64,000 nucleotides of DNA, taken from NCBI GenBank assembly GCA_910575105.1, contig CAJTDK010000009.1, forward strand, positions 62,001-126,000, read 5' to 3'. Source of the DNA: Lachnospiraceae bacterium. Lineage in GTDB: Bacteria; Bacillota; Clostridia; Lachnospirales; Lachnospiraceae. Below, piece by piece: positions 23,365-32,110 of the stretch; the stretch's first letter is position 1; the number at the start of each line of letters is the position of its first letter. Under the pieces are notes generated by a model. It had not been told where the DNA came from. It ran no database searches and worked only from the letters and a program-made list of their open reading frames with translations. The position numbers were made by a program, and so were the translations under genes.

Positions 23365-24546
23365 ATGGGAAAATATAACTTTGATGAAATAATTGACAGG
23401 TCGGATTCCAATTCTCAAAAGTATGATGCAGGACGCGTATACAATCCATATTTGCCGGATGAATACATTCCGATGTGGGTAGCAGACATGGACTTTGCTG
23501 TGCCGCAGCCGATTCTGGATGCGATGAAGGCGCGTATTGATAAAAGAATACTTGGGTATGCAAACTATACTTCTACGTTGAGCGACGGGTATTTTGATGC
23601 GATCAGCAGCTGGCTGAAACGCCGGCATAGTGTTGAGGCAAAGCGGGAGAATATTGCGTTTTTTGCAAGTATCATCAATGCATCGAGAGAGGCAATTGCA
23701 CAAATGTCCAGCGACGGGGACGGAGTGATGTATTTTGTACCTGGGTATCCGTGGATTACAGAAACAGTAAAGGAGTTTAACCGCAAGATCGTACAATTGC
23801 CGCTTAAGCATGACGATACAGGGTATTATACAATTGACTTCGATGCTTTTGAGCAGGAGGCGAAAAAGATTGAAAATACACTGCTGATCTTCATCAATCC
23901 ACACAATCCCAGCGGACGTGTATGGACGGAGGAGGAACTTCGGAAATTGACAGACATATGTTTTGATAATAATGTCAGGATTTTTGTAGACGAAGTGCAT
24001 GGCGACCTGACAAGGTCATCTGTTAAGACAATATCCCAGGCCGCACTTTATCCAAACGATCCGCGTATTGTAACAGCGAATGCAATCAGTAAAAGTTTTA
24101 ATTGTGCGGGGAATAATCATTCTTATGTACTTACTTATGACGCGAAGCTGAAAGCGGCCTTTGACGACAGCCGTTACAGTGGCTCTATGAATCCCCTTTC
24201 TGTAGAGGCGATCATTGCTGCGTACAATGAGTGCGAGGAGTGGCTGGATGAATTGCGGGAGTATATAGACGGCAATATTGAGTATCTGGATCAGTATTTA
24301 AGAGAGAATCTTCCAAGGGTTAAATTTTGTAAACCGGAGGCAACTTATCTGTGCTGGATTGACCTGAGTGCATACGGAATGACGGAGGAGGAGTTGTTTA
24401 GAACCATTTCGGCAGCAGGCCTGTATCTGGAATATGCCAGTGATTTCATTGCGAATGCAGATGGATTTGCACGCATGAACCTTGCATGTCCGAGAAGTAC
24501 GGTAGAAAAAGCATGTGAGATACTTAAGAAAGCATTAGAGGGATAG
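23365..24546 (+). CDS. PatB/MalY-type PLP C-S lyase
   Basis: A 393-residue fold-type I PLP enzyme of the MalY/PatB group. Visible: [23 protein letters not shown], the PLP-contacting Asp209 in FVDEVHGDL, the Schiff-base Lys243 in [12 protein letters not shown], and the C-terminal [11 protein letters not shown] with the carboxylate-binding Arg. This group cleaves cystathionine and other cysteine S-conjugates to a thiol, pyruvate and ammonia, through 2-aminoacrylate. It is followed after 2 bases by ridA, whose product hydrolyses that reactive intermediate, a strong functional match. An aminotransferase activity cannot be excluded. Confidence 0.9.
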   Translation: MGKYNFDEIIDRSDSNSQKYDAGRVYNPYLPDEYIPMWVADMDFAVPQPILDAMKARIDKRILGYANYTSTLSDGYFDAISSWLKRRHSVEAKRENIAFFASIINASREAIAQMSSDGDGVMYFVPGYPWITETVKEFNRKIVQLPLKHDDTGYYTIDFDAFEQEAKKIENTLLIFINPHNPSGRVWTEEELRKLTDICFDNNVRIFVDEVHGDLTRSSVKTISQAALYPNDPRIVTANAISKSFNCAGNNHSYVLTYDAKLKAAFDDSRYSGSMNPLSVEAIIAAYNECEEWLDELREYIDGNIEYLDQYLRENLPRVKFCKPEATYLCWIDLSAYGMTEEELFRTISAAGLYLEYASDFIANADGFARMNLACPRSTVEKACEILKKALEG

Positions 24547-24548
24547 AG

Positions 24549-24929
24549 ATGAACAAATCAAAATTAGAGACAGACAGGGCACCAGCGGCTATCGGGCCTT
24601 ACTCCCAGGCAATCCATACAGAAGATATGATATACATATCGGGGCAGCTTCCGATCGATCCCGTGACTGGCGAATTTGGCGGGGATATGATTCAAACTCA
24701 GACGATGCGATCGCTGCAGAACATCAAAGAAATTTTAAATTCTGAAAATATGGATATGCATAATGTCGTAAAGACAACGGTATTGCTGAAAAATATGGAT
24801 GATTTTGCTGAAATGAACAAGGTATATGCACAATTTTTTGAAGAACCATATCCGGCGCGGGCAGCGTTTCAGGTTGCAAAGCTTCCAAAGGACGCATTAA
24901 TTGAAATAGAAGCGATCGCGGTAAAGTGA
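24549..24929 (+). CDS. ridA: RidA-family 2-iminopropanoate deaminase
   Basis: A 126-residue RidA (YjgF/YER057c/UK114) protein, normally a trimer that speeds hydrolysis of enamine/imine intermediates made by PLP enzymes. Key elements: [41 protein letters not shown] with the following Y, the substrate-binding Arg in [23 protein letters not shown]. It sits 2 bases after the PatB-type lyase, which releases 2-aminoacrylate, so it probably protects against that product. Last gene of the operon; a hairpin follows. Confidence 0.94.
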   Translation: MNKSKLETDRAPAAIGPYSQAIHTEDMIYISGQLPIDPVTGEFGGDMIQTQTMRSLQNIKEILNSENMDMHNVVKTTVLLKNMDDFAEMNKVYAQFFEEPYPARAAFQVAKLPKDALIEIEAIAVK

Positions 24930-24937
24930 TCAGCAGT

Positions 24938-24969
24938 CAGAAGACCTGGCTTAATAGCCTGGTCTTCTG
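24938..24969 (+). terminator. Hairpin after ridA
   Basis: CAGAAGACC (24938-24946) and GGTCTTCTG (24961-24969) form a perfect 9-bp stem with a 14-nt loop. No long T-run follows directly, but a second hairpin, AAGGAC/GTCCTT with TTTTCT, lies at about 25047-25071. Confidence 0.65.
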
Positions 24970-25386
24970 TTGGTGTGAGGTAAAGAGAGGGTGTTGGCAT
25001 GTGGAAAAAACAGGAGAACTGCCAGAGATTTTTGGAAAGTTCGCCGAACAGAGAAGGACGTCTTTTGTCCTTTTTTCTATTTTGCGGATTTGAAATAAGA
25101 TCCGGCTCCAGCCACAGGGTTCGATGTCTATACGGTTGTGTATGGAGAAGGATTGTTCAATAGATAAAGTAAATAATGAATTAGTTGATGAGGAAGGGGA
25201 TGTTACGGGGGAGTGGAAATGACCTTTTGCCATCCGCTGAATATGGAGGCAAGCAGGATTAAAGCATCTGTCGATGAAAAAAGAAGCTGCCCTATACGCA
25301 GGTGGAAACAGACTTTTCTACTGCGGACATCGGGCAGTTAAACACTAGGGTCAAAGCATTTAAGAAATATTGTGATAGTTTTGATC
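24970..25386. other. Gene-poor stretch between ridA and the second marR
   Basis: About 420 bases without a convincing gene. Besides a second terminator-like hairpin near 25050, only short open stretches are present. One of them, reading KKKLPYTQVETDFSTADIG then LNTRVKAFKKYCDSF and ending at 25411, looks protein-like but has no start and runs into the marR end, so it may be a decayed gene tail. Confidence 0.4.
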
Positions 25387-25875
25387 TTAATCTTTATCAA
25401 ACAGGCTGATATACGTCTTTAAGACTTTATAGAATGCATCCAGTTCTTCAATCGTGCATTCAGCAAGCAGCTCCTGTTGGGTCTGCATGATATCAAGGTT
25501 ATCATACATCTTATGGGCGGTGCTCAGCCGCTGCCCGGTTTCTGTCGCATATAGGTGTGCGATACGGCCGTCCTCATCGTTTTGTTTGCGGGTGATAAGT
25601 CCTTTTTTTTCTAATTTTGCGACATTTTGAGAAACTGCTCCTTTTGTTCGGTTCCACATCTTGGATAACTCGCTGACAGTAATACCCGGTGTATCAGAAA
25701 TCATAGTTAATGTGTGAACTTCTACCATATTAATTTCGGGTCCGACACCGCCGTAAATACGTTTTTCATTGATATAGGAGTTGTAAATGGATACAAACGA
25801 GTATACAAGGTCTGCCCGGGGGCTTAACTGGGCGTAGACACGGTCGATTTCTTCCTTATTGTTAAGAGAAAACAT
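25387..25875 (-). CDS. MarR-family regulator of the MFS-patB-ridA operon (putative)
   Basis: A 162-residue MarR protein: helices, then EVHTLTMISDTPGITVSELSKMWNRTKGAVSQNVAKLEKKGLITRKQNDEDGRI, a textbook winged helix with recognition helix at about residues 62-82 of the protein. The upstream region has the repeat ATAGTTT-N6-AAACTAT, and the same arms occur at the promoter of the MFS-patB-ridA operon, which ends just before this gene. Autoregulation and repression of that operon are therefore inferred. The ligand is unknown but may be the transported compound. Confidence 0.88.
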   Translation of the reverse strand: MFSLNNKEEIDRVYAQLSPRADLVYSFVSIYNSYINEKRIYGGVGPEINMVEVHTLTMISDTPGITVSELSKMWNRTKGAVSQNVAKLEKKGLITRKQNDEDGRIAHLYATETGQRLSTAHKMYDNLDIMQTQQELLAECTIEELDAFYKVLKTYISLFDKD

Positions 25876-25941
25876 ATAGACAATTCCTTTCTGTTTTATG
25901 TGGACTTCTATACGATAACATAATCATGGGGAAATGACAAG

Positions 25942-25961
25942 ATAGTTTAGGTAAAAACTAT
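25942..25961 (-). promoter_or_regulatory. MarR-type operator upstream of the second marR
   Basis: ATAGTTT (25942-25948) and AAACTAT (25955-25961) are a perfect 7-bp inverted repeat with a 6-bp spacer. A minus-strand promoter TTGTCA-N17-TATCGT lies between it and marR, so the operator is immediately upstream of the -35. Confidence 0.6.
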
Positions 25962-26022
25962 TAAAGGTTTAGTATTGTAGTAGCTGCTTATAGAGTGAAC
26001 TGTAATATAACCGGGCAACTAT

Positions 26023-26051
26023 TTGTCAGTATGAGATTATTGATGTATACT
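26023..26051 (+). promoter_or_regulatory. Promoter of the amidase lipoprotein gene
   Basis: TTGTCA (26023-26028), 17-bp spacer, TATACT (26046-26051), 32 bp before the ATG. Confidence 0.65.
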
Positions 26052-26082
26052 GTAACTGATGCAAGCCTGAATGGAGGAAATT

Positions 26083-26973
26083 ATGGGATATAGAAAGCTG
26101 ATACGGATGCTATGGATAATGTGTATGGGGAGTATGATTTTGTACGTGCTTTCCGGGTGCGGGGGAAAGGAAGATGAGAAGGAAAAGGAATGGCAGCCTG
26201 AGGATCTTGTGATTCAAAAGGAAGAACCGTCAGAGGAGAAGACAGAAAGTGACGGTCAGGAGCCATTAAAAGAGAAAATAGTGGAAGCTGCAAATGAGCC
26301 GGAAGGACAGGAGGAGCCAAAGGCCGCCAGCGGACCGGAGCAGAACGGGTATCTGGTGGTGATCGATGCAGGGCATCAGGCAAAGGGAAACAGTGAGAAG
26401 GAGCCGGTGGGACCGGGAGCATCCCAGATGAAGGCGAAGGTCGCCTCCGGGACGAGCGGGGTGTCCACGAAGGTTCCGGAGTACGAGCTTACGCTGGCGG
26501 TGTCACTTAAGCTGCGGGATGAGCTTTTTGCCAGGGGATACAAAGTTATAATGGTGCGGGAGCAAAATGACGTGGATATCTCTAATGCCGAGCGGGCTGA
26601 AGCTGCGAACGAGGCAGGAGCGGACGCATTTATCCGTATTCACGCCAACGGCGCAGAAAGCAGCAGTGCAAACGGTATGATGACCATCTGCCAGACACCT
26701 GCAAATCCCTATAACGGTGAGCTGTATGAAAAGAGCAGTTCCCTGGCAGAGAAAGTGCTTGACTGCGCGGTAGCAAAAACCGGGGCGAAAAGAGAGCGGG
26801 TCTGGGAGACGGGCACGATGAGCGGGATCAATTGGGCGAAGGTACCTGTGGCCATTGTGGAGATGGGTTATATGACAAACCCCGAGGAAGATAAAAAGAT
26901 GCAGGAAGAAGAGTACCAGAAAAAAATCGCTGAGGGGATTGCGGACGGGGTGGACGCATACCTGGGGCAGTAG
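26083..26973 (+). CDS. N-acetylmuramoyl-L-alanine amidase lipoprotein
   Basis: A 296-residue exported amidase. A hydrophobic N-terminus with lipobox VLSGC anchors it; residues about 25-90 are a Glu/Lys-rich linker; then an Amidase_3 domain with zinc ligands in [11 protein letters not shown], the Glu in [10 protein letters not shown], the His of IRIHANGA, and the catalytic Glu in [14 protein letters not shown]. It cleaves the bond between MurNAc and the stem peptide during wall turnover or separation. ATG 26083 (MGYRKLIRM) is preferred because GGAGG sits just ahead of it, within the first codons of the longer frame. Monocistronic. Confidence 0.92.
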   Translation: MGYRKLIRMLWIMCMGSMILYVLSGCGGKEDEKEKEWQPEDLVIQKEEPSEEKTESDGQEPLKEKIVEAANEPEGQEEPKAASGPEQNGYLVVIDAGHQAKGNSEKEPVGPGASQMKAKVASGTSGVSTKVPEYELTLAVSLKLRDELFARGYKVIMVREQNDVDISNAERAEAANEAGADAFIRIHANGAESSSANGMMTICQTPANPYNGELYEKSSSLAEKVLDCAVAKTGAKRERVWETGTMSGINWAKVPVAIVEMGYMTNPEEDKKMQEEEYQKKIAEGIADGVDAYLGQ

Positions 26974-27171
26974 GGAGGAATAAGGAGCAGGCAGCATTCA
27001 AAAAGGGAAAATGAACAGTTTCCGCGTGCCGGGAAATTCAGGGAAGATCAAGCCTGGCAGGGGCAATGAATTAGAGCAAGCTGGATAGCGGCCTTTATAA
27101 AACAAATTTATGTACGAGAGAGGCGGTTTATTTCGGTGCCGGATATAAAAATAAGAAGAAAAGTGATAATT

Positions 27172-27513
27172 ATGCAAAAAAGAATAGGAATACTACTATG
27201 CAGTATGACTATATTAATGAATGTTATATCAGTTAATGTGCAGGCTGCCGGAAATGCGAAAGTAAGCCTTCAGAGCTGGAATCCTGCTGATTCTGGGAAA
27301 CACCTGGACTGGGGCGGAACTAGCAAATATATAAAAGAATTAAAAAGTCTGCACGTATGTCTGCATGAATTAGGGCACGCGCTTGGACTCGGGTGTAATC
27401 AAAACAGTGATGTGATGTACGCGGAAAGTTCATGGGTCATAAAACTGTCTAAAAATGATAAGGCATCTTACGATAAAGCCTATAAAAAGATTAGTTATAG
27501 TCTGCTGTTTTAA
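27172..27513 (+). pseudogene. Matrixin-like secreted metalloprotease, internally deleted
   Basis: A 113-residue product: signal peptide (IGILLCSMTILMNVISVNVQAA), then the N-terminal KHLDWGGTSKYIKEL typical of small clostridial matrixin-like proteases, then directly the zinc helix CLHELGHALGLG and a SDVMYAESSW Met-turn. Related proteins as I recall them have roughly 60-80 residues between these parts, so an in-frame deletion is likely. The third zinc ligand of HExxHxxGxxH is Cys here (GLGCN). I therefore read it as a degenerate protease, probably inactive. The start at 27172 (MQKRIGILL) is chosen over the GTG at 27136, which has no ribosome site. Region is AT-rich. Confidence 0.6.
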
Positions 27514-27551
27514 TCAAGTAATATAAAAAATTGTGGAAAAAGGAATTTGAT

Positions 27552-28184
27552 ATGAGAAGAAAAATAATGTATACATTAATAATTTCCTGTGTAATATGCA
27601 CTGCGGCAGCATGCGGGCAAAAGAAAGCTTCTGAGGAAAAGGATGTACCCATAGCGAGAATATCAGGTTCGTATTATGTAGATCCCTATGATCCAGTGGC
27701 GGTTACTAGCAGTGCAGATTATGCATTTGTCGGTAATGTGGTTAAGCATAAAGGATATGAATATGAGGACGGCGAAAGACCGTATACGAATTATGACATC
27801 CGTGTGATCAAAAACCTTAAGGGTGAATTAAAAACGGATATAGATATTCCGATCACTAAGAGAGGAGGAATGGCTGTTGACGGAAGCTGTTATGAAGTAT
27901 ATGAAGATGATTTCCTGCCAAAAGAAGGAGATGTTTGTATTTTTACTGCATATGGAACGGAAGAAGGCGAATTAGTAGTAATAGGAGCGAATTCGACACT
28001 GTTGCTTGAGATGCCGGAAGATTTTGTATCTGCAATTAATGGGAATACCGAGGAATATATTGAAAAAGTATTAGAAAAGAATGAAGAATACCGGACATAT
28101 GTGGATGCTTCCAAGAATCTGCTCCCCGCCAGTGAAGTAGAAGCGATACCTGTGGACCATTATAAATGTGATTACGAACAATAA
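27552..28184 (+). CDS. Hypothetical lipoprotein
   Basis: A 210-residue protein with a signal peptide ending CTAAACG (lipobox AAAC). The mature part starts with charged residues, then VPIARISGSYYVDPYDPVAVTSSADYAFVGNV, reminiscent of small beta-rich export proteins that follow secreted protease genes in Firmicutes; no catalytic motif seen. ATG 27552 (MRRKIMYTL) has AAGGAA upstream; the frame opens 7 codons earlier. It lies 38 bp after the decayed protease and may have been its partner. Function unknown. Confidence 0.7.
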   Translation: MRRKIMYTLIISCVICTAAACGQKKASEEKDVPIARISGSYYVDPYDPVAVTSSADYAFVGNVVKHKGYEYEDGERPYTNYDIRVIKNLKGELKTDIDIPITKRGGMAVDGSCYEVYEDDFLPKEGDVCIFTAYGTEEGELVVIGANSTLLLEMPEDFVSAINGNTEEYIEKVLEKNEEYRTYVDASKNLLPASEVEAIPVDHYKCDYEQ

Positions 28185-28201
28185 TTTATACTTTACAAGC
28201 G

Positions 28202-28465
28202 GTGCTGTTCGATCTGCATTTCAGTGAGGAAAATGAGGACGTATTGCAGAAGTATCATTACAACCATGACAGGATAAAGGAGCATCTGGCAGAGATTGCC
28301 GAAAACCGTCTTCATGCCCAGGGAAAAACTTGGAAGAAACTGCCCGAATATGTGATATGGAGCCAGGGGAGGTGGAGGATGTACTATTCGGGGAATGTTT
28401 TTTCATTGCCTTCTTTACCGCAACCTGATCCGAAACCTTACAGCGATTGTAAGTGGTCATTTTAA
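28202..28465 (+). CDS. Small hypothetical ORF
   Basis: An 87-residue frame starting with GTG (LFDLHFSEENEDVLQKYHYN), acidic-basic with a Trp/Tyr-rich end (YVIWSQGRWRMYYSG). No clear ribosome site, no known domain, and it sits in an AT-rich stretch next to a decayed gene. It may be a fragment of a larger lost gene. Low confidence as a real protein. Confidence 0.3.
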   Translation: MLFDLHFSEENEDVLQKYHYNHDRIKEHLAEIAENRLHAQGKTWKKLPEYVIWSQGRWRMYYSGNVFSLPSLPQPDPKPYSDCKWSF

Positions 28466-28597
28466 GCCTCACTTGCTACAATACCTTTGTAAGAAGCTGC
28501 CGGCTGAAGTGGACGCTGGCTTACCGAAGATGAGCGCTCAAAAAAGATAAAAAGGGATAGAAGATATGAAATCGGAACCAGGCAGGAGGTAGAAAAA

Positions 28598-29377
28598 ATG
28601 GGCCATAACAAGATTTTAGAGGTTGAAGATATAATCAAAATATACGGCAGGGGTGAGAACCGCACAGAGGCTCTTAAGGGGATCAGCTTTGATGTACTGG
28701 AGGGAGAATTTTTAGGGATCATGGGACCTAGCGGGTCAGGAAAGACGACGCTCCTTAACAGTATCGCCACGATGATCCGGGTGACGTCGGGGAAGATCCG
28801 GCTTAAGGGGGAGGACATCTGTGCGTTTAAGGGAAAGGAGATTTCGAGTTACCGGGGCAAGGCCATCGGGTATCTGTTTCAGGAGTTTGAGCTTCTTGAC
28901 AACCTGACGGCCAGGGAGAATATCATCCTGCCTCTGGCCCTTCACGGGATGACCGGCAGTGAGGCGGAGGGGATGCTTAAGAAGCTGGCGTGGCATTTCG
29001 GCATTGAGGAGGTGCTTGATAAATTCCCCTCCCAGATGTCCGGAGGGCAGAAGCAACGGGTGGCGGCAGTGAGGGCGCTGATCGGGGAACCGGGCATCGT
29101 GCTGGCGGATGAGCCGACGGGAGCGCTTGACAGCAGGAATTCTAAGGTGCTGATGGACCGGCTTTCGGCGGTCAACAAAGAAGAGGGCAAAACCATCGTG
29201 ATGGTCACTCACGATGCCAATGCCGCAAGCTACTGTTCAAGGATATTGTTCATTCAGGACGGGCGGCTGTTCCATGAGCTTAGGAGGAATGTTCAGACAG
29301 AGACTACGGAAGGATTTTATGAGCGGATTGTGACCGTTTTATCACAGTTGGGAGGAGGCAGTGCAAATGTTCTTTAG
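28598..29377 (+). CDS. Bce-type ABC transporter ATP-binding protein
   Basis: A 259-residue ATPase: Walker A GPSGSGKTT, Q-loop YLFQEFELLD, signature MSGGQKQRVAAVRAL, Walker B IVLADEPTGALD, H-loop VTHDANAA. GGAGG precedes the ATG. It is followed, with an 11-base overlap, by a 10-helix-type permease and then by a response regulator and an intramembrane-sensing kinase: the complete BceAB-RS arrangement used to sense and resist peptide antibiotics such as bacitracin and mersacidin. The actual antibiotic cannot be told from sequence. Confidence 0.94.
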   Translation: MGHNKILEVEDIIKIYGRGENRTEALKGISFDVLEGEFLGIMGPSGSGKTTLLNSIATMIRVTSGKIRLKGEDICAFKGKEISSYRGKAIGYLFQEFELLDNLTARENIILPLALHGMTGSEAEGMLKKLAWHFGIEEVLDKFPSQMSGGQKQRVAAVRALIGEPGIVLADEPTGALDSRNSKVLMDRLSAVNKEEGKTIVMVTHDANAASYCSRILFIQDGRLFHELRRNVQTETTEGFYERIVTVLSQLGGGSANVL

Positions 29378-31424
29378 ACAGATCAGGCGCAACGCTGCAA
29401 AAAACCGGAAGAGCAACGGATTGTTTTTCGGCTCTCTTGTGATCGCAGTGATCGCATTTTATACACTTTTATCTATGGATAAGCAGGATGTCATGCGTTT
29501 TTTAAGTACAATTGAAAGCGACGCAGTGAGAAAGCTTTTGCTGCTGGTTCCAGTGATCTATGTGGTGTCGCTGTTTTTCGTGTTTTTTCTTGTGTACTTT
29601 TCCTATCACTATCAGCTAAATGAGCGGAAAAAGGAGCTGGGACTGTACCTGATGCTGGGGATGAAGAGAAGCAGCCTGTTCGCCATGCTGATGGCAGAGA
29701 CGCTGCTCAACAGTCTGATCTCGCTGGCGATCGGCATCCCGGCAGCGCTCTTTCTTACGGAGGCCATCAGCCTGACTACGGTGAAGCTTGTCGGGCTTGG
29801 GATCATCGGCCACAAGGTGACATGGTCACTTACGGCGGTTATCGGGACGGCTGTGGGATTTGTGGCAGTACAGCTTATCTCCATGCTGGTCCTGAGCATC
29901 CGTTTTGCCCGCACCGAGCCGGCGCTTCTTCTTAAGCCAGATGCGGCGGATACCCAGGAGATGGCGGCCGGGAAGAGCAGCGGGGGCTTCTTTGCTGCAG
30001 GATGTATCCTGCTTGGAGCCGCTTATGGGCTGGGAGTTACAGTTCTTGGAAGCTTTCATGTGGCGGCCGTCATGCTTACCCTGATCCTTGGGACGGCCGG
30101 GACGTTCCTCTTGTACCGGGGGGCAGGCGCGGTCATCGCAGGGAGGATTCGGAAGAAAGGGCCGGAAAGACCGGGGCTTTATACCTTTACAGGAAGACAG
30201 ATACAGGAAAATGTGCTCTGCCAGTATAAGACGATGGCGGTATCAAGCCTGCTTTTGCTTATCGCTCTGTCCTGCGTCTCCTACGGGATCGGTACGGTGG
30301 TGGGTTCTCAGGCAGCGACAGCGAAGACGGCAGATTTTTCCATTCAGGACGATGAAGACGGCGGAACCGGGGAAGAGGTCCTTAAGGTGCTTAAGAGCCG
30401 GGAGTGTAAAAAGTATATTTCCGCCTATTATCCGGTGTGTCTGGGCATGACGGATGCAGAGGTACACCAGGTGTCGCTGGACGGACTTAAGTATGCTGTC
30501 AGCTCGCTTAGAGGTGTGAAAAATAAGGATATCCAGGAGAATGTGATAGAGTATATGGATGATGACGGGGGGCACGAGTATTTTATCGCCCAGTCCAGTT
30601 ATAACCATATCCTTGAAGCGGCCGGGAAAGAGAAACTAAGCCTTAAGGACGGCGAGGCGGCTTTCTACACTTCAATGCGGGAATATCCTGACCGCACGGA
30701 TATATACCGCGGCGCGCTGAAAAACGGGGCGTATATCGAAGTGGACGAAGAGAGGTATCAGCTTCTTGAAGAAGTTTATTCTGACAATGTTGTTGCTGAC
30801 CGCCAGATTACCCTTGAAAAGGCATTTATCGTACCGGATGAGCTGTATCAGGAGCTCATGCCGGACAATGACGGATTGTTCTGCTACAATGTACTGCTAA
30901 AAAAAGAACTGACGGAGAAGGAAGGATTTATGCAGACGCTTCAAAAGGTATCGGCGATCTTTCAGGAAAAGGGGCTTGTCTATGAGAGCTATCTTTCCGG
31001 GATCGGCAGGAGACTGTTCTTTACAGTTGCAGGAAGCTATATTACAATCTATCTTGGAATCCTGTTTATGGTGATTGCCAACACGTCCATCGCCTTAAAG
31101 TACCTGATGCAGCAGCAGGCCAACCGGAAGCGGTACCGCACGGTGCTGATGCTTGGGGCGGATATAGGGGAGATCTGCCGGTCTTCGGCAAAGCAGATCT
31201 ATCTTTTTTCCGGTATGGTGCTTCTGGTATCGTCGGTAAGCGCCTTCTTTGCCATATGGTCGATGTTCAACGGCTTCTTCCGGCTGCCTTACGGGGCGTC
31301 GCTTAGAAATGTCCTGATCCTTACGGGGGCGGCTTTTGCTGTATTTATTGCAATACAGATGATTTATGTTATCATAATAGAAAGGACGGGCCGGAAGGAT
31401 ATACGGAGCCTGAATACAAGATAA
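29367..31424 (+). CDS. Bce-type FtsX permease
   Basis: A 685-residue permease with the BceB layout: first helix after MFFRQIRRNAAKNRKSNGLFF, FtsX block 1 (YHYQLNERKKELGLYLMLGMKRSSLF...), more helices to about residue 315, a large extracellular domain (about 320-540) that in BceB binds the peptide, and FtsX block 2 (ALKYLMQQQANRKRYRTVLMLGAD) with the last helices. ATG 29367 follows GGGAGGAGG and overlaps the ATPase end. It passes information to the partner kinase in characterised systems, so the kinase needs no large sensor. Confidence 0.93.
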   Translation: MFFRQIRRNAAKNRKSNGLFFGSLVIAVIAFYTLLSMDKQDVMRFLSTIESDAVRKLLLLVPVIYVVSLFFVFFLVYFSYHYQLNERKKELGLYLMLGMKRSSLFAMLMAETLLNSLISLAIGIPAALFLTEAISLTTVKLVGLGIIGHKVTWSLTAVIGTAVGFVAVQLISMLVLSIRFARTEPALLLKPDAADTQEMAAGKSSGGFFAAGCILLGAAYGLGVTVLGSFHVAAVMLTLILGTAGTFLLYRGAGAVIAGRIRKKGPERPGLYTFTGRQIQENVLCQYKTMAVSSLLLLIALSCVSYGIGTVVGSQAATAKTADFSIQDDEDGGTGEEVLKVLKSRECKKYISAYYPVCLGMTDAEVHQVSLDGLKYAVSSLRGVKNKDIQENVIEYMDDDGGHEYFIAQSSYNHILEAAGKEKLSLKDGEAAFYTSMREYPDRTDIYRGALKNGAYIEVDEERYQLLEEVYSDNVVADRQITLEKAFIVPDELYQELMPDNDGLFCYNVLLKKELTEKEGFMQTLQKVSAIFQEKGLVYESYLSGIGRRLFFTVAGSYITIYLGILFMVIANTSIALKYLMQQQANRKRYRTVLMLGADIGEICRSSAKQIYLFSGMVLLVSSVSAFFAIWSMFNGFFRLPYGASLRNVLILTGAAFAVFIAIQMIYVIIIERTGRKDIRSLNTR

Positions 31425-31435
31425 GGAGACAGAAT

Positions 31436-32110
31436 TTGAATACGATCGTAATTGTTGAAGATGACCCTTATCTCAGGGAAGAGCTGGAGCATGCACTTTC
31501 TAGGGAAGGGTACCGGGCGGTAAGCGTTTCTTCTTTTGAGGAGCCGGAGAAAGAAATACTGGAAAGCGGACCGGATCTGATCCTGCTGGATGTGAATCTC
31601 CCCGGAAGATCAGGATTTGAACTGTGCAAATGGCTTAAGGCGCGGGTATCCGTCCCTGTCCTGATCCTTACGGCGCGGGATACGCTGGCGGATGAGCTGT
31701 ATGCACTGGGGCTTGGCGCGGATGATTTCCTCACCAAACCGTGCCATCCAAAGCGCCTTGCGGCGCGGGCGGAGCGTATTCTTAAGACCTATCAGGAGAT
31801 GCGCAACCTGGTGCGGGCAGGGGATGTGATGCTGGATGTGGATACGGGCAGGGTCATCTGGGGAAAGCAATCTGTTACGCTGCCCGAGACAGAATGGAGG
31901 ATACTGAAGCTTCTTATGGAGCGTTACCCGTCTGTTGCGGGCAAGCAGGAGATCGTGGATGCGCTGTGGGGAGGCGGGGAATATGTGGATGAGAATATTC
32001 TCCAGGTGAACATGGCAAGGCTCAGGAAGAATCTGGACAGTATAGGGCTTAAGCATCTGGTGAAGACGGTGAGGGGGAGCGGCTATTGTCTGGAGGTGAC
32101 GGGGCTATGA
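31436..32110 (+). CDS. BceR-like response regulator
   Basis: A 224-residue OmpR-family regulator with a TTG start 6 bases after AAGGAGA. Receiver: VEDDPYL, phospho-acceptor in LILLDVNLPGRSG, TARDT, and the Lys in DFLTKPCHPKRL. The winged helix has VTLPETEWRILKLLMERY and VNMARLRKNLD ... TVRGSGYCLE. It sits 11 bp after the permease gene and overlaps the kinase start (ATGA). It should activate the ABC genes upstream in response to kinase signalling. Confidence 0.94.
   Translation: MNTIVIVEDDPYLREELEHALSREGYRAVSVSSFEEPEKEILESGPDLILLDVNLPGRSGFELCKWLKARVSVPVLILTARDTLADELYALGLGADDFLTKPCHPKRLAARAERILKTYQEMRNLVRAGDVMLDVDTGRVIWGKQSVTLPETEWRILKLLMERYPSVAGKQEIVDALWGGGEYVDENILQVNMARLRKNLDSIGLKHLVKTVRGSGYCLEVTGL

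Noticed and set aside
24937-25233. 98-residue minus-strand frame after ridA
   Set aside because: Low-complexity Ser/Phe/His product running through two hairpins, without ribosome site or recognisable similarity.
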